64,000 bases of DNA, from NCBI GenBank assembly GCA_016709995.1, contig JADJLQ010000001.1, forward strand, positions 1,584,001 to 1,648,000, written 5' to 3'. The stretch is from Saprospiraceae bacterium (lineage in GTDB: Bacteria; Bacteroidota; Bacteroidia; Chitinophagales; Saprospiraceae). The number at the start of each line of letters is the position of its first letter. The stretch's first letter is position 1. Both the position numbers and the translations under genes were made by a program. Below the pieces are notes generated by a model. It was not told where the DNA came from. It made no database searches and saw only the letters and a list, made by a program, of their open reading frames with translations. Below are positions 63,149 to 64,000 of the stretch, piece after piece.

Positions 63149-63817
63149 TTATTTCAAATATTGATTCATTTTCTCAATGTCGTCTGATATTTTACCTGCG
63201 ATGGACTTCATAGCAGTCTCAAATTCATTTTTGGTATGCTCCAGTTTGCCTGCCATATTAGCTGCATCTTGTTTTTTATCTTCAAGTATTTTATTAAGCT
63301 TTTCTACTTGTGATTGTAATTGAATGATCATCTCCTGTTTTTTCTGAATTTCACTAGCGATCTGAGTCAATTCGTTTTTACGATCTTCTACTACTTTAGT
63401 TCGCTGATTCTGCTCAGCTATTGAAAATTTTTTGCCTTCATCATTTAATAATCCGAGGTAGAATTTTGCACTATCGACCAAAGTAGCCGGTGACACCCCC
63501 ATGGCCTGGGCTGCAGCGTAGGCGCTTTTGTATTTCGTCATTTCGTCCATATTCAACTTTGACAGGTTGATCAGTGATTGTCGAAATTCAAAGTAATCAA
63601 AGCCTTGTTGATTATTTTTCTCAATTGCTTGTGCCAGGATATTTAGAAACCGATTTTCACTGGAACTTTCCGGGATATTGTTAGGGGCGGGAATGGTCAG
63701 ATCAATCTCACTCATCGGTGGATTAGTATCACCTTTCGTATCTCCTGAAGAAGTTGAAGAAGCTTTAGGTGCAGACGAATCTTCGACAACAAAAATGGAC
63801 TTGATTTTTTTTAACAT
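63149..63817 (-). CDS. Soluble coiled-coil protein, first gene of the ABC/OmpA operon
   Basis: 222 residues, no signal peptide or membrane helix. A low-complexity Ser/Thr/Pro/Asp-rich N-terminal linker (~13-50) precedes a compact helical domain (~54-125; ENRFLNILAQAIEKNNQQGFDYFEF, MTKYKSAYAAAQAMGVSPATLVDSA), then a continuous coiled coil (~130-215; ELTQIASEIQKKQEMIIQLQS, VEKLNKILEDKK). Family not recognised. As first gene of the operon, with a -7 box 35 bases upstream, it may be a cytosolic partner of the membrane-anchored coiled-coil protein encoded next. Confidence 0.78.
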   Translation of the reverse strand: MLKKIKSIFVVEDSSAPKASSTSSGDTKGDTNPPMSEIDLTIPAPNNIPESSSENRFLNILAQAIEKNNQQGFDYFEFRQSLINLSKLNMDEMTKYKSAYAAAQAMGVSPATLVDSAKFYLGLLNDEGKKFSIAEQNQRTKVVEDRKNELTQIASEIQKKQEMIIQLQSQVEKLNKILEDKKQDAANMAGKLEHTKNEFETAMKSIAGKISDDIEKMNQYLK

Positions 63818-63852
63818 GAAACTAAAATGGAAATTATTTAATATTCAGGACA

Positions 63853-63860
63853 CAAAAATA
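63853..63860 (-). promoter_or_regulatory. -7 box (TATTTTTG) of the ABC/OmpA/coiled-coil operon
   Basis: Minus-strand TAnnTTTG match 35 bases before the first ATG (63817). No sure -33 TTG at the usual distance. The rest of 63861-64000 has no recognisable gene before the window ends. Confidence 0.45.
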
Positions 63861-64000
63861 CAAATTATCCTTAGGTAAAGTCGTGAAGATTTTAACGAAT
63901 TTTGACCCTCAATTTTGAGTGATTTGATCTGAATTTTATGAACATTGGTAGAAAATGGAGTTCAACACCCAGGGATATAAGTTTTTTTATTTTAAAGAAG

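Noticed and set aside
1..64000. CRISPR arrays, tRNAs, rRNAs, transposases, integrases, phage genes
   Set aside because: Looked for direct repeats with regular spacers, tRNA-like ends and mobile-element proteins; none was recognised by eye, though a covariance-model scan could still find a small RNA.

Overview
The window looks like chromosomal DNA of a Bacteroidota bacterium, most likely from the Saprospiria/Chitinophagia side of the phylum (inference from gene content; no rRNA or marker phylogeny was possible). The signs are a TonB-dependent receptor next to a very large secreted protein and a PorV/PorQ-family outer-membrane protein, a type IX secretion (T9SS) sorting domain on a metallopeptidase, many lipoproteins, TAnnTTTG-type -7 promoter boxes, a Cys-type CcmE and malate:quinone oxidoreductase. 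I see no rRNA, tRNA, CRISPR array, insertion sequence or phage gene.

Layout. 1-7.4 kb: a cut-off TonB receptor, a 1319-residue secreted protein and a PorV/PorQ protein, apparently one operon. 7.4-17.7 kb: housekeeping and small conserved genes (VOC protein, DUF58, S4 RNA-binding, BadF-type kinase, CutA, YkuK-like, CcmE-CcmF, DUF2520, uracil-DNA glycosylase, DUF423). 17.8-27.4 kb: a decayed DinB-family gene, a DUF2807 lipoprotein, Mfd, an Xre/RES toxin-antitoxin pair, a formylglycine-generating enzyme with its catalytic cysteine pair, YkvA, and a zero-gap mnmA-lipoprotein-rimM operon. 27.5-31.7 kb: an orphan AbrB-like protein overlapping mqo, a Gfo/Idh/MocA oxidoreductase and a CDF metal transporter.

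32-52.8 kb is an accessory catabolic region: a TIM-barrel/SnoaL fusion; a minus-strand cluster of a tandem alpha/beta hydrolase, a GH51 arabinofuranosidase, a cytochrome c/beta-propeller lipoprotein and an enolase-superfamily enzyme; a large metzincin; a DUF4197-like gene broken by an amber codon; a DCC protein; a GH29 fucosidase; a TonB receptor; and a GNAT-aminotransferase-D-aminoacylase operon. 53.3-58.3 kb holds a T9SS metallopeptidase with five fibronectin domains and a PafA-like phosphatase.

The best candidate for an undescribed system is the five-gene minus-strand operon at 58.5-63.8 kb. It encodes a soluble coiled-coil protein, a membrane-anchored PspA-like coiled-coil protein, a membrane-tethered substrate-binding protein fused to an OmpA peptidoglycan-binding domain, an ABC permease and an ABC ATPase. 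This reads as an importer-like machine fixed to the cell wall and coupled to membrane-associated coiled-coil proteins, not as a plain nutrient transporter. Other points of interest are promoter boxes that place the transcription start on or within a few bases of the start codon (mfd, FGE), and two genes broken by in-frame stops where recognisable homology continues past the stop.
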